Under the pieces are notes generated by a model that saw only the letters and a list, made by a program, of their open reading frames with translations, did no database searches and was not told where the DNA came from. A DNA stretch of 64,000 nucleotides from Spirosoma terrae (lineage in GTDB: Bacteria; Bacteroidota; Bacteroidia; Cytophagales; Spirosomataceae), in the NCBI RefSeq assembly GCF_010435915.1, contig NZ_JAAFZH010000002.1, positions 310,001 to 374,000 on the forward strand, given 5' to 3'. How positions within the stretch are numbered: position 1 is the first letter of the stretch; each line of letters opens with the position of its first letter. Of the stretch, positions 52,063 to 62,115 are shown one piece after another. A program made the translations under genes and the position numbers.

Positions 52063-54930
52063 TTACTCGCCTGAAGGAGGGTTATTGGCTGCCTTGTTGG
52101 CAAAGGACTGGATGGCTGGCAATTCAGCCTCTAAACTGTCAATGAGCTGAGTGACCAGTGGAACGAAATCCGACAACGGTGTTGTAGCCCTGATTAAGGT
52201 TTCCAGATGCTGGATTTGCTGAACGATATCTTCCAGGCCAAACATCTTGATGGCCGCTTTCTGCGTGTGAATAATTTTACCGATTTCAACAGGATCATTA
52301 GCCGCCAACGCCTGGCGTAGCTGAGTAAGGTGAAGCGGAGTTTGTTCGAGAAATAGCTCAACAAGTTCAAGCGCAAACTCCATATCGCCCCCTACCGAAT
52401 TCAGGAGGGGTTCAATCGAAAAGGTTTCTTTACTCGATTTAGCAGGGATAACCGGCGCTGGTATTTTATTCTCGACAGTTGAGCTGGGCACGTATTTTAG
52501 AATCAGCTGTTGAAGTTCGCTGGGTTGAAACGGTTTGGGTAGAAAGTCATTCATTCCCGCCTGTAGACATTGCTCCCGTTCGCTGGCCAGGGCGTGGGCG
52601 GTCATGGCTATGATTGGTATGTGACTACGTAGCGTATTCCGTATCTGGTGAGTAGCGGTATAACCATCCATAATCGGCATTTGAATATCCATCAAAACCA
52701 GATCAAACGATTCGTGCCGAAGCCGATCCACCGCCTGCTGGCCGTTTTCCGCAATATGCGCTACGTGTCCAAGGCGATTCAGTACACCGAGCGCCAGCTT
52801 CTGATTCATGAGGTTATCCTCCGCAACCAGGATTTTTAAGCTATGTCCCGGTTTATCCCAGGGCGATTTGTGTTTGTTGATGAGCTGTTCGGCTGAGCTG
52901 GGTGCGATTCGGTAGGGTATTTCCACCGTGAAGGAAGAACCCTGGCCAGGTGTGCTGGATACCGTAACCCAGCCACCCTGCAATTGGACCAGCGATTTAA
53001 CGATGCTTAGCCCTAAACCCGTGCCACCATACTGCCGGGTTGTGGAATCGTTAGCCTGCCGAAATCGCTCAAAAATATAAGGTAGTGCCTCGGTGTCGAT
53101 ACCGATGCCCGTATCCTGGACAATAAATCGGACGTAAACGGTTTTATTGGTCGACTTAGTTTTTTCGACCCGGATCAGTACGCTGCCCTGCTTGGTGAAT
53201 TTGATAGCGTTGCTAAGCAGATTCAATAAAATCTGCGTCAGGCGCGTGGGATCGCCTAATAAAACCGGAGGAATGGTTGGGTCAATATCCGCCGTAAGCC
53301 GTAGTTTTTTGTCGCTCGCGGCCGATTGAAGCATCGTTCGAATCGAATCAACCAGCGACTGGACACTGAAGGGTATCGTTTCCAACGGCAACATGCCCGA
53401 TTCAATTTTGGCGATGTCCAGAATATCGTTTACAATCGTCAGCAGATTTTTGCCCGCCGTTCCGATGTAGCTGGTAAATTCTTTTTGTTCATCGGTGAGG
53501 GGGGTTGTTTCCAGCAGACTTGAAAAGCCCAGAATCGCGTTCAGTGGCGTACGAATTTCGTGACTCATGTTGGCCAGAAATTGCTTTTCGGTCAAACGGG
53601 CTTCATTGAGGGCGAATGCGAAGCGATAAGATAGTACCAGCGACTGGAAAAAAAAGAAACCTAAGTATCCTAAAAAGAGACCTATTTTTATTGGAGTAGC
53701 TAATCCAAAATACTCGCCCAGAATCAGGCTGAAGATGACGAGCAGAATGCCAGTGCTGATTAATGAATACAGTGCTCCCGGCCTATTCTGGCGAACCGCC
53801 AGCCAGTATACGTAAAAAGCATAACCAATATAGGCGACCATTAAACCCAGAAAAGGGTTCATCAACTGCGTGAACAGGATAGGCGGCAGAACAACTACGG
53901 TTATGGCAAAAACCATGCATACCCACGCCATCAGCGTAATGATCTGACGGTGAGTATCCTGAGGATATAGTGACTGGGTATAGACCAGAAAGATAGCTAT
54001 CGCCAGGTATAATGAAGTATACTCAAGCCGGATCGTGGTCGACCAGGCAAGGTCGGGAAATAAGGTGTGCAGCGCATAGTGGTCAGTGCCTATGATTCGG
54101 TACGTATAAATAAGACAGAACAAACCGAAATAAAGCATTGGCCGATCGGTCCGGCTAAAGCTGAATAGCCCAAGAAAAAACAGGCCAGTCATAAAAACGG
54201 CACCGCCCAGAAAAAGCGCCTGTGCCCGGCTGGTCGCCAGCTCTGTTTCCAGTCTGGTTGCTTCGCCGATACGTATCGCTTTGGCAGACCCGCCTTTCGC
54301 ATGCTGAAAATTACTGATTTGCAGTAACAGCTTAAGTGTATCGGCAGATGCTGGTACCTGAACCAGTTGCGTCGACCAATAAGGGGTAGTAGCAAAGGAC
54401 GTAGTGGCCGGAGTTCCATTATGGGTTACCTCACTGCCATTGACAAACAGCCGGTAAGACGTATACTGGTCGGGTAATTCCAGCATCAGTGGAACCGTTC
54501 GTTGGGGTAATAACACGGTCAGTGCATACGTAGCGTACCCCTGATTAGAAAGCGGCTCTTTTTTCCAGTTACTGGTCGCCCATAACTGCGGGAATTTCGT
54601 ATACTCAAACGTCGATTCAGGGTCGGTAGGAGTACGTAGTTCGTTCCAGTACCATTTCCATTCTCCGCGTAAATCAATAGCCTGACTAGTGAAATCTATT
54701 TGTCTCAGATCAAGAACGCCCTGTTTGGCTAGCGGTTGTTTTATGGGCTGAGCCTGTAGCAGGCTTGAGAAGAATAGGATGGTGAAAAATGAGTAGGTTA
54801 AGGTAACGAATAATCGGCGGCAGGGCGTAGTATGTGTAGGAGCTATGTTCGTAATTAACGTCATCCAGGGTTGGGATAGCAGATCGCTCCATAAATAACG
54901 GATATAAGGGTAAACCTGGATGTGGTGCAT
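52063..54930 (-). CDS. Hybrid sensor histidine kinase with 7TMR-DISM sensor, REC and Hpt
   Basis: A 955-residue phosphorelay kinase. A periplasmic carbohydrate-type sensor domain (7TMR-DISMED2-like, LDLRGEWKWYWNEL, about residues 75-235) is followed by seven TM helices (about 235-430), HisKA with His457 in NMSHEIRTPLNAILGFSSLL, HATPase with GGTGLGLSIVKS, a receiver with Asp748 in LVLMDIQMP, and an Hpt domain with His888 in IHTQKAA. I use ATG 54930; ATG 54864 would give a shorter signal region. The catalytic half closely matches the kinase at 1-2524. Its place beside the glycan locus suggests it may sense a sugar-derived ligand. Confidence 0.93.
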   Translation of the reverse strand: MHHIQVYPYIRYLWSDLLSQPWMTLITNIAPTHTTPCRRLFVTLTYSFFTILFFSSLLQAQPIKQPLAKQGVLDLRQIDFTSQAIDLRGEWKWYWNELRTPTDPESTFEYTKFPQLWATSNWKKEPLSNQGYATYALTVLLPQRTVPLMLELPDQYTSYRLFVNGSEVTHNGTPATTSFATTPYWSTQLVQVPASADTLKLLLQISNFQHAKGGSAKAIRIGEATRLETELATSRAQALFLGGAVFMTGLFFLGLFSFSRTDRPMLYFGLFCLIYTYRIIGTDHYALHTLFPDLAWSTTIRLEYTSLYLAIAIFLVYTQSLYPQDTHRQIITLMAWVCMVFAITVVVLPPILFTQLMNPFLGLMVAYIGYAFYVYWLAVRQNRPGALYSLISTGILLVIFSLILGEYFGLATPIKIGLFLGYLGFFFFQSLVLSYRFAFALNEARLTEKQFLANMSHEIRTPLNAILGFSSLLETTPLTDEQKEFTSYIGTAGKNLLTIVNDILDIAKIESGMLPLETIPFSVQSLVDSIRTMLQSAASDKKLRLTADIDPTIPPVLLGDPTRLTQILLNLLSNAIKFTKQGSVLIRVEKTKSTNKTVYVRFIVQDTGIGIDTEALPYIFERFRQANDSTTRQYGGTGLGLSIVKSLVQLQGGWVTVSSTPGQGSSFTVEIPYRIAPSSAEQLINKHKSPWDKPGHSLKILVAEDNLMNQKLALGVLNRLGHVAHIAENGQQAVDRLRHESFDLVLMDIQMPIMDGYTATHQIRNTLRSHIPIIAMTAHALASEREQCLQAGMNDFLPKPFQPSELQQLILKYVPSSTVENKIPAPVIPAKSSKETFSIEPLLNSVGGDMEFALELVELFLEQTPLHLTQLRQALAANDPVEIGKIIHTQKAAIKMFGLEDIVQQIQHLETLIRATTPLSDFVPLVTQLIDSLEAELPAIQSFANKAANNPPSGE

Positions 54931-55206
54931 TCGCAATCGTATCTACAAAGTTGGATGAGGAAGGTCGTTGCTGACTACAGAAGAATGATAAATTAATGTG
55001 AAATATACTTATCAAAAACTATAGTTTAAGTTATTATAAAGCAAATTATTTAACTTTAATAGGATTCTAAAGCCGCTTGTCTTTAAAGGGATCGCTGATT
55101 GCGACTGTTTTTTAGCTGGTGGTATGGAAATTTTCCGGTATCATTATAGAGTTAAATGGATCTGAACACAAGATAAATCCCTTCATCAATAGTGCCTACA
55201 TTGTCC

Positions 55207-57546
55207 ATGAAGAAAAGCCTCCTGACAGGCATTTTTTTATTGCCCCTGTTCTCATCATATGCTCAGCAGCGCCCTGCCCTAACGACAAGGGATTATGAAC
55301 AGGCTCAACGATTTTTGTCTACAAACGCTGAGCAACTAATCGACCATGCTTCCGTCCGGCCAAACTGGCTCCCCAACGATCGGTTCTGGTATCGCGATTT
55401 AACCGCCAATGGAAGCGAGTTCATACTCGTAGACCCCGCCAAAGGAACCCGTACGACTGCCTTTAATCATCAGCGGTTGGCCGACAGCCTGTCGAAGGTG
55501 ACGGGGAAGAAGTATGCAGCCGCTACGTTGCCGTTTCAGACGATTCGTTTTTCGCCGGATGAGAAAGCGATTATCGTTCAGGTCGGTGGCAAACAATGGA
55601 AAAGCAATCTCCAGACGTATCAGATTACAGCCGATTCGTCGCCCGTTACGTCAACTCCTGAACCAGGTGGTCGACCCGCCAGGGGAGAAGGGGGTATCGA
55701 GGTTTTATCGCCCGACCGAAAACGGGCTGCTTTCATCAAAGACTATAATCTCTGGCTACGTGACGTACAGACGGGAAAGGAAACGCAGCTTACGACCGAC
55801 GGCATCAAGGATTTCGGCTATGCGACCGATAACGCTGGCTGGAAATCGAGCGACCGAGCTATTTTAGCCTGGTCGCCGGATTCGAAGAAGATTGCTACGT
55901 TCAGGCAGGATCAGCGGCAGGTCAGCGATATGTATCTGGTCACGACCAATGTAGGAAAACCGACCTTGAAACAGTGGAAATATCCTTTGCCCGGCGACAA
56001 GGATATTCCGACCATCGCCCGAGTTATCATTGAGGTCGATAATCCAAAAGTGATTGCGTTACAGATTCCGCCCGATCCGCACAGAGCTACGTTGAGCGAT
56101 GATATTGCGAGTAGTGGCACATTTGACGATGTCAACTGGACAGAGGATGGGGCTAAGCTGGCTTTCGTATCGACCTCCCGCGATCATAAAGAGGAAAAAA
56201 TACGTATTGCCGATGCCGCAACGGGCGCCGTGCGGGATGTATTCAACGAAATAGTACCCACTCAGTATGAATCGGGCTGGGGCGCCATCAACTGGCGCTA
56301 CCTTGATAAATCGAATGAGTTTATCTGGTTTTCGGAACGCGATAACTGGGGGCATTTATACCTCTATGATGCCACGACAGGAAAGCTGAAAAATCAGATC
56401 ACCAAAGGCGACTGGCTTGTGACAAAGCTGCTTAAGGTAGATGAGAAAAAGCGGGTGCTCTATTTCATGGCCAACGGTCGGCAAGCAGTGAATCCTTACT
56501 TTGGGCAACTCTGTAAAATTGGATTTGATGGCAAGAACTTTGCTGTACTCACGCCCGAAGAAGGAAATCACCAGGTGACGCTATCGCCTTCGGGAAACTA
56601 CTTTGTGGATAGTTACTCAAAGCCAGATGTACCACCCGTTACGGTGGTACGTAATGCTGAAGGCAAACTCATTGCTACGCTCGAAAAAGCCGATATTTCG
56701 AGGCTGACGGCCACCGGCTGGCAGCCGCCGGTTCCGATTGCACTCAAGGCATACGATGGCAAAACAGATATCTATGGATTGATGTACCGGCCTACGAAAC
56801 TTGACCCTGCCAAAAAATACCCGATTATTGATTATATCTATCCAGGCCCACAGGGCGGAAGCGTTGGGAACTGGTCGTTTTCGGCAGCCAGGAAAGATAA
56901 TCAGTCACTGGCCGAATTAGGGTTTATTGTAGTGGAGATCGAAGGAACCAGTAACCCATTACGTTCCAAAAGCTTCCATGACATGAGTTATGGCAATATG
57001 GCTATTAACACGCTCCCTGACCAGATCACGGGTATTCGCCAGCTGGCGCAGAAATTCGGCTATATCGATACGACTCGTGTAGGTATCTGGGGACATTCGG
57101 GCGGTGGATTTGCTACCGCGACGGCTATGTTCCGCTATCCAGACTTCTTTAAAGTAGGTATTTCGGAGTCGGGTAACCACGATAACCGTAACTATGAGGA
57201 CGATTGGGGTGAGCGCTATAATGGGTTGGCTGCCAACGTCGATTATGAAGCGCAGGCTAATCAGAATTACGCTAAAAATCTGAAAGGCAAACTCATGTTA
57301 GCGCATGGTATGATGGACAATAACGTACCGCCTTACAATACGTTACTGGTTGTCGAAGCGCTCGAAAAAGCTAACAAGGATTATGATCTGGTTATTTTCC
57401 CAAACAGCGCCCACGGCTTCGGCGTCTACAATCCTTATATGATGCGTCGGCGCTGGGACTACTTTGTCAGGAATTTGCAGGGCGCTGAAACACCCCACGA
57501 ATTTTTGATCGATATCAAGCCCGATCCACGTACTAGTGTAAGGTAA
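55207..57546 (+). CDS. Dipeptidyl peptidase IV-like S9 family serine peptidase
   Basis: A periplasmic peptidase of about 779 residues. ATG 55207 gives the signal MKKSLLTGIFLLPLFSSYAQ; a GTG 15 bases earlier is less likely. An eight-bladed propeller (residues about 40-480) precedes the alpha/beta hydrolase domain. The triad is Ser in GIWGHSGGGFATA, Asp in MMDNNVPPYN and His in SAHGFGVY. It should cleave dipeptides, often after Pro, from peptide N-termini. The gene stands alone and ends at a strong bidirectional terminator. Confidence 0.94.
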   Translation: MKKSLLTGIFLLPLFSSYAQQRPALTTRDYEQAQRFLSTNAEQLIDHASVRPNWLPNDRFWYRDLTANGSEFILVDPAKGTRTTAFNHQRLADSLSKVTGKKYAAATLPFQTIRFSPDEKAIIVQVGGKQWKSNLQTYQITADSSPVTSTPEPGGRPARGEGGIEVLSPDRKRAAFIKDYNLWLRDVQTGKETQLTTDGIKDFGYATDNAGWKSSDRAILAWSPDSKKIATFRQDQRQVSDMYLVTTNVGKPTLKQWKYPLPGDKDIPTIARVIIEVDNPKVIALQIPPDPHRATLSDDIASSGTFDDVNWTEDGAKLAFVSTSRDHKEEKIRIADAATGAVRDVFNEIVPTQYESGWGAINWRYLDKSNEFIWFSERDNWGHLYLYDATTGKLKNQITKGDWLVTKLLKVDEKKRVLYFMANGRQAVNPYFGQLCKIGFDGKNFAVLTPEEGNHQVTLSPSGNYFVDSYSKPDVPPVTVVRNAEGKLIATLEKADISRLTATGWQPPVPIALKAYDGKTDIYGLMYRPTKLDPAKKYPIIDYIYPGPQGGSVGNWSFSAARKDNQSLAELGFIVVEIEGTSNPLRSKSFHDMSYGNMAINTLPDQITGIRQLAQKFGYIDTTRVGIWGHSGGGFATATAMFRYPDFFKVGISESGNHDNRNYEDDWGERYNGLAANVDYEAQANQNYAKNLKGKLMLAHGMMDNNVPPYNTLLVVEALEKANKDYDLVIFPNSAHGFGVYNPYMMRRRWDYFVRNLQGAETPHEFLIDIKPDPRTSVR

Positions 57547-57562
57547 TTCTGCTACGTATCAT

Positions 57563-57598
57563 AATGCATAAAGCCCGCTCAAGCGGGCTTTATGCATT
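57563..57598. terminator. Bidirectional intrinsic terminator
   Basis: Perfect 17-base arms, AATGCATAAAGCCCGCT (57563-57579) and its complement (57582-57598), with core AAGCCCGC/GCGGGCTT. It lies between the converging ends of the peptidase gene (57546) and the ribonucleotide reductase gene (57619) and can serve both. Confidence 0.9.
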
Positions 57599-57618
57599 GT
57601 CAATAAACGGTTATCGTA

Positions 57619-60099
57619 CTACGATCCGCACATCTCGCAACCTTCCGGGTCATCGAGCGAGCAGGTCATAGCTGCGTACTGCTGCTCCAGATCCGTTACC
57701 ATCGGAACAGGGGTAGGAACCGCATTCGTAGCATGCTCTTTGGCGTACTGCGCGTAATCGAGTGGTTTTTCGACAGGTGCTGTTTCGGCCATGGCTGGTT
57801 CGAGCTGGGGCTCGGCCTGAGGCTGAACAACCGTGAACTTAACCGCATCGGCAGCCGCTTTTGTGCGCAGGTAATACATACCCGTTTTCAGACCCGCCTT
57901 CCAGGCGTAGAAGTGCATCGACGTCAGTTTGCCGAAGTTCGAATCCTGAATGTGAATGTTCAGCGACTGCGATTGACAAATGTAGGCACCCCGGTCGGCG
58001 GCCATATCGATGATGTTCTTCTGCTTGATCTCCCAAACGGTTTTGTAAAGATCTTTGATGTTTTGTGGGATACCTGGAATTGCCTGAACCGAGCCGTTAG
58101 CCAGAATCAGGTTATTTTTCATGGTATCGTTCCACAAACCTAGTTTCACTAAATCTTTCAGCAGGTGCTTGTTAACCACCACAAATTCGCCCGATAGTAC
58201 GCGACGGGTGTAAATGTTGCTCGTGTAGGGTTCGAAGCATTCGTTGTTGCCAAGAATCTGCGAGGTCGAAGCGGTTGGCATGGGGGCCAGTAGCAACGAG
58301 TTCCGAACACCGTGTTCAACAACGTCGTTACGTAGTGATTCCCAATCCCAGCGATTCGATTTTGGCTTAACGCCCCACATGTCGAACTGGAATTGACCCT
58401 GCGAAATTGGTGAGCCTTTCCAGGTTTCGTATGGGCCGTATTCTTTCGACAGTTCCATCGAAGCCGTCATAGCTCCGAAGTAAATGGTTTCGAAAATATC
58501 TTCGTTCAGGCGACGCGCTTCGTCCGACTCAAACGGCATACGTAGCATAATGAAGGCATCGGCCAGTCCTTGTACGCCCAGACCAATTGGCCGGTGGCGC
58601 ATGTTGGAACGACGCGCTTCTTCTACTGGGTAGTAGTTGAGATCGATAATTTTGTTGAGGTTACGCGTAGCTACTTTCGTAATCTCATACAATTTCTCGT
58701 GATCGAAGCGCAGAATACCGTCGTTACCACGCGTGATAAACTTCGGTAGCGCAATCGAGGCCAGGTTACAAACCGCTACTTCGTCAGGAGCTGTATACTC
58801 GATGATTTCCGTGCAAAGGTTCGACGACTTGATGGTGCCGAGGTTTTTCTGGTTCGACTTTTTGTTCGCAGCATCCTTATATAGCATATAAGGCGTGCCG
58901 GTTTCGGTTTGCGACTCCAGAATTTTGAACCACAGATCCTGTGCTTTCACAGTCCGGCGAGCGCGGCCTTCACGCTCGTAGCGTGTATACAAAGCCTCAA
59001 ATTCTTCGCCGTAACAGTCAGCCAGACCAGGACACTCGTGTGGGCAGAACAACGACCACGTATCGTTATCTTCTACGCGTTTCATGAACAAATCGGGCGT
59101 CCATAAGGCATAGAACAGATCGCGGGCACGGTTTTCTTCTTTCCCAGAGTTCTTTTTCAGGTCCAGGAAGTCATAAATGTCGGCATGCCAGGGTTCCAGG
59201 TAAATCGCGAAAGAACCTTTCCGTTTACCACCTCCCTGATCGACGTAGCGGGCTGTATCGTTAAAGACACGTAGCATCGGGATAATACCGTTGCTGGTTC
59301 CGTTAGTCCCCTTAATGTACGTTCCCGTAGCCCGGATGTTGTGAATACTCAGACCAATACCACCAGCCGACTGCGAAATCTTAGCCGTTTGTTTCAGCGT
59401 ATCGTAGATCCCTTCGATTGAATCGTCCTGCATGGTTAACAGGAAGCAGCTCGACATCTGTGGCTTCGGCGTTCCGGCATTGAATAGCGTTGGCGTAGCG
59501 TGCGTAAACCACTTCTCACTGAGTAAGTTATAGGTTTCAATCGCAGCGTCGATATCATCCATATGAATACCAACCGCTACCCGCATCAGCATATGCTGCG
59601 GGCGTTCAGCAATACGGCCGTCGATTTTCAGTAGGTATGACTTCTCCAGGGTTTTATAGCCGAAGTAATCATATCCATAGTCGCGGTCATAGATGATGGT
59701 CGAATCGAGTAGCGCTGCGTGGTGGCGAACAACCTCGTAAACTTCCTTTGAAATCAACGAAGCATTTTCGCCGGTTTTAGGATCTTCGTACGTATACAGG
59801 CGCTTGATGGTGCCGGAGAACGATTTGTTGGTCTCTTTATGCAGGTTCGAAATAGCAATCCGAGCAGCCAGGATAGCATAATCGGGGTGCTTGGTGGTCA
59901 TCGAAGCGGCTGTTTCGGCTGCCAGATTATCCAGCTCAGTGGTTTTTACGCCGTCGTAGAGGCCATTTACCACTTTCATGGCAACCTCAACAGGTTGAAC
60001 ATAAGCCGGGTCAAGACCGTAGCACAGTTTTTCAATCCTGGCGGTAATCTTGTCGAACTTGACCGACTCCCGGCGTCCGTCACGTTTGATTACGTACAT
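57619..60099 (-). CDS. nrdA: Ribonucleoside-diphosphate reductase class Ia, large subunit (eukaryote-like)
   Basis: Reduces ribonucleotides to deoxyribonucleotides. An N-terminal ATP-cone ([20 protein letters not shown]) precedes the barrel. Active-site cysteines are visible in [18 protein letters not shown] and VCNLASIAL, the Tyr pair near [14 protein letters not shown], and the C-terminal redox pair in GCEMCGS. The segment [20 protein letters not shown] and [20 protein letters not shown] look like the eukaryotic R1 protein, so this belongs to the clade shared with eukaryotes. At 826 residues the length is normal. No nrdB gene lies in the window, so the small subunit is elsewhere. Confidence 0.95.
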   Translation of the reverse strand: MYVIKRDGRRESVKFDKITARIEKLCYGLDPAYVQPVEVAMKVVNGLYDGVKTTELDNLAAETAASMTTKHPDYAILAARIAISNLHKETNKSFSGTIKRLYTYEDPKTGENASLISKEVYEVVRHHAALLDSTIIYDRDYGYDYFGYKTLEKSYLLKIDGRIAERPQHMLMRVAVGIHMDDIDAAIETYNLLSEKWFTHATPTLFNAGTPKPQMSSCFLLTMQDDSIEGIYDTLKQTAKISQSAGGIGLSIHNIRATGTYIKGTNGTSNGIIPMLRVFNDTARYVDQGGGKRKGSFAIYLEPWHADIYDFLDLKKNSGKEENRARDLFYALWTPDLFMKRVEDNDTWSLFCPHECPGLADCYGEEFEALYTRYEREGRARRTVKAQDLWFKILESQTETGTPYMLYKDAANKKSNQKNLGTIKSSNLCTEIIEYTAPDEVAVCNLASIALPKFITRGNDGILRFDHEKLYEITKVATRNLNKIIDLNYYPVEEARRSNMRHRPIGLGVQGLADAFIMLRMPFESDEARRLNEDIFETIYFGAMTASMELSKEYGPYETWKGSPISQGQFQFDMWGVKPKSNRWDWESLRNDVVEHGVRNSLLLAPMPTASTSQILGNNECFEPYTSNIYTRRVLSGEFVVVNKHLLKDLVKLGLWNDTMKNNLILANGSVQAIPGIPQNIKDLYKTVWEIKQKNIIDMAADRGAYICQSQSLNIHIQDSNFGKLTSMHFYAWKAGLKTGMYYLRTKAAADAVKFTVVQPQAEPQLEPAMAETAPVEKPLDYAQYAKEHATNAVPTPVPMVTDLEQQYAAMTCSLDDPEGCEMCGS

Positions 60100-60682
60100 G
60101 AGCGTTTGGGTTAGATTTTATAGTATATGAGAAAATTTTAATTCAATAATTGGGCGACTATAGGAGGTTATTGTCAGCTAGGAATAATAGTAATAAAGTA
60201 ACCTGAATAGTAGAACTGTGACCGTTAAGCGTAGTTACGATGTAACGGAGTCTTAAAGTTCTATTGAAATAGACGGAAAATCAACCAGGATGGTTCGGTC
60301 GTTTTCGCGATTCGTTGAAACGTGCAACTCTAGCTAATGGGTTAAGAAATTGTTAAGCCGTAAGGCTTAGTGACTTAACAATACCCGATAGACGAGTCGA
60401 GCTAAAAAAAATAAAAGAGCGATTTTACTTTGCGGTCTCAAATCCAAACCTGACTAAGAGAGCCGTACTGAAGAAGTGTAAAGACTCCTGAAAATAGGAA
60501 GAAATAGGACAGTATCAAGGCTTTGTTAAGCGATTATTAGGCAACGGGACAGGTTTATCCGCTTGATAATCAAACAGAAAAAGAACCTGAAAAACTGCTT
60601 GTCAATCCCGGTATAACACCGTACCTTTGCAGTCCTTTTCGGTCGGAAACCGAGGAGATGACAAGAAACTGAGATTTAGATC
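60100..60682. other. Long intergenic region between divergent nrdA and rpmE2
   Basis: About 580 bases with no gene found in any frame. The rpmE2 promoter is at 60599-60629. Two overlapping, mutually exclusive stems lie at 60350-60381 (TTGTTAAG with CTTAACAA, or TAAGCC with GGCTTA). The nrdA promoter should lie in the AT-rich part near 60120-60230. A small RNA cannot be excluded. Confidence 0.5.
60599..60629 (+). promoter_or_regulatory. Promoter of rpmE2
   Basis: TTG at 60599-60601 (-33) and TACCTTTG at 60622-60629 (-7) fit the Bacteroidota consensus TTTG and TAnnTTTG with a 20-base spacer. A start near 60636 gives a 5' leader of roughly 47 bases before rpmE2. Confidence 0.8.
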
Positions 60683-60925
60683 ATGAAAAAGGGCATTCAC
60701 CCGGACTACCGCGAAGTGGTATTCCACGACCTGTCGAGCGACTATAAATTTGTGACCCGCTCAACCGTTCAAACTAAAGACACTATCGAGTTCGAAGGCA
60801 AAAGCTACCCACTCGTTAAAATTGAAGTTAGTTCGCAATCGCACCCATTCTACACGGGTAAGAACGTACTGCTCGATACAGCTGGTCGCGTTGACAAATT
60901 CCGTAAGCGCTACGGCACCAAATAA
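60683..60925 (+). CDS. rpmE2: 50S ribosomal protein L31 type B
   Basis: An 80-residue ribosomal protein of the large subunit. The start [20 protein letters not shown] and the end [11 protein letters not shown] are typical of the type B form. No zinc-binding CxxC is present, so it is the C-minus paralogue that does not need zinc. It has its own strong promoter and is followed by an intrinsic terminator. Confidence 0.97.
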   Translation: MKKGIHPDYREVVFHDLSSDYKFVTRSTVQTKDTIEFEGKSYPLVKIEVSSQSHPFYTGKNVLLDTAGRVDKFRKRYGTK

Positions 60926-60945
60926 GCTTATTGTATTTTTAGTCG

Positions 60946-60973
60946 AAAAGCCCCGATACAAAGGGGCTTTTTG
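60946..60973 (+). terminator. Intrinsic terminator after rpmE2
   Basis: Stem AAAAGCCCC (60946-60954) with GGGGCTTTT (60963-60971) and an 8-base loop, followed by further T residues. It ends 25 bases before the start of the Nif3-like gene, which therefore needs its own promoter or readthrough. Confidence 0.9.
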
Positions 60974-60997
60974 CATTACTTATCCATTGTAGCGCCA

Positions 60998-62098
60998 ATG
61001 CCTCAAATTCGTCATTTGACTGCCTATCTGGAAAGCCTGGCTCCGCTGGCTTATCAGGAATCGTATGACAATTCTGGCCTGATTGTGGGTGATCCAACAA
61101 CGGAGCTCCAGGGCGTGCTGGTAACGCTTGATGCCACGGAAGCCGTTATCGACGAGGCCATTGCCAAAGGCTGCAATCTGGTGGTAGCCCATCATCCCAT
61201 CGTGTTCAAGGGGCTAAAAAAACTAAATGGCAAAACCTACGTTGAACGCACGGTCATCAAAGCCATCAAACATGACGTAGCCATTTACGCGATCCATACC
61301 AATCTGGACAACGTAGTGGGGGGCGTCAATTTTAAGATTGCGGAGAAGCTGGCGCTGCAGAACGTACGAATTCTTGCCCCTAAAACACAGGTGTTAAGCA
61401 AACTCGTTACGTTTGTTCCGGTTGCCGATACGCAGCGTGTCCTCGATGCTCTTTACTCGGCAGGGGCTGGACAGATTGGCAAGTATAAAAATTGCAGCTT
61501 CCGGGTAAATGGCACTGGTACGTATCAGCCCGGAGAGGGTGCGCAGCCTGTCATTGGCGAAGTGGGTGATTACCATGAAGAGTCTGAAAATCGGCTCGAA
61601 GTGATTTTTCCATCTCATCAGCAGGGGCAAATGCTGGCAGCGTTACGTCAATCGCACCCGTACGAAGAGGTCGCTTATTATTTAACGGCGCTTGATAATC
61701 AGAATCAGGAGGTTGGCTCCGGTGCTGTCGGTGATCTGACAGAGCCATTAGAAGGGGCGGCCTGGCTGGCCTATCTTAAGCAACGTATGGGGCTGAATCT
61801 GATTCGATACACCCCTTTACTCGATCGGCCAATCCGGCGTGTGGCCGTTTGCGGGGGCGTAGGAAGCTTTTTGCTATCGGATGCCATACGGGCTGGAGCC
61901 GATGTATTCGTTACGGCCGACTATAAGTACCACGAGTTTTTTGATGCCGACAAGCGCATTCTGATCTGTGATATAGGTCATTACGAGAGTGAAGTCTTTA
62001 CAAAAGAGTTAATTAGCCTGCATTTGGCAAAAAAATTCACTACTTTTGCGGTAATTTTAGCTGAAACGGACACGAATCCGGTTCGCTACTTCATATAG
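60998..62098 (+). CDS. Nif3-like dinuclear metal center protein with inserted PII/CutA-like domain
   Basis: A 366-residue member of the Nif3/YbgI/YqfO family, a conserved protein of uncertain function sometimes tied to GTP cyclohydrolase I type 2. The metal residues are in YDNSGLIVGD, NLVVAHHPIVFKG, AIHTNLDNVVGG and the C-terminal DIGHYESE. Between the two halves (about residues 135-235) lies an inserted CutA-like domain (LVTFVPVADTQRVLDALYSA, LRQSHPYEEVAYYL), as in B. subtilis YqfO. ATG 60998 starts at MPQIRHLTAYLE. It is followed after 17 bases by the zinc-ribbon gene, a frequent pairing. Confidence 0.93.
   Translation: MPQIRHLTAYLESLAPLAYQESYDNSGLIVGDPTTELQGVLVTLDATEAVIDEAIAKGCNLVVAHHPIVFKGLKKLNGKTYVERTVIKAIKHDVAIYAIHTNLDNVVGGVNFKIAEKLALQNVRILAPKTQVLSKLVTFVPVADTQRVLDALYSAGAGQIGKYKNCSFRVNGTGTYQPGEGAQPVIGEVGDYHEESENRLEVIFPSHQQGQMLAALRQSHPYEEVAYYLTALDNQNQEVGSGAVGDLTEPLEGAAWLAYLKQRMGLNLIRYTPLLDRPIRRVAVCGGVGSFLLSDAIRAGADVFVTADYKYHEFFDADKRILICDIGHYESEVFTKELISLHLAKKFTTFAVILAETDTNPVRYFI
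62041..62048 (+). promoter_or_regulatory. Possible -7 element inside the end of the Nif3-like gene
   Basis: TACTTTTG matches TAnnTTTG and lies about 70 bases before the zinc-ribbon gene. The nearest TTTG upstream (62023-62026) is only 14 bases away, shorter than usual, so the promoter is tentative. Confidence 0.4.
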
Positions 62099-62115
62099 CA
62101 CTAACAATTTTCCGA

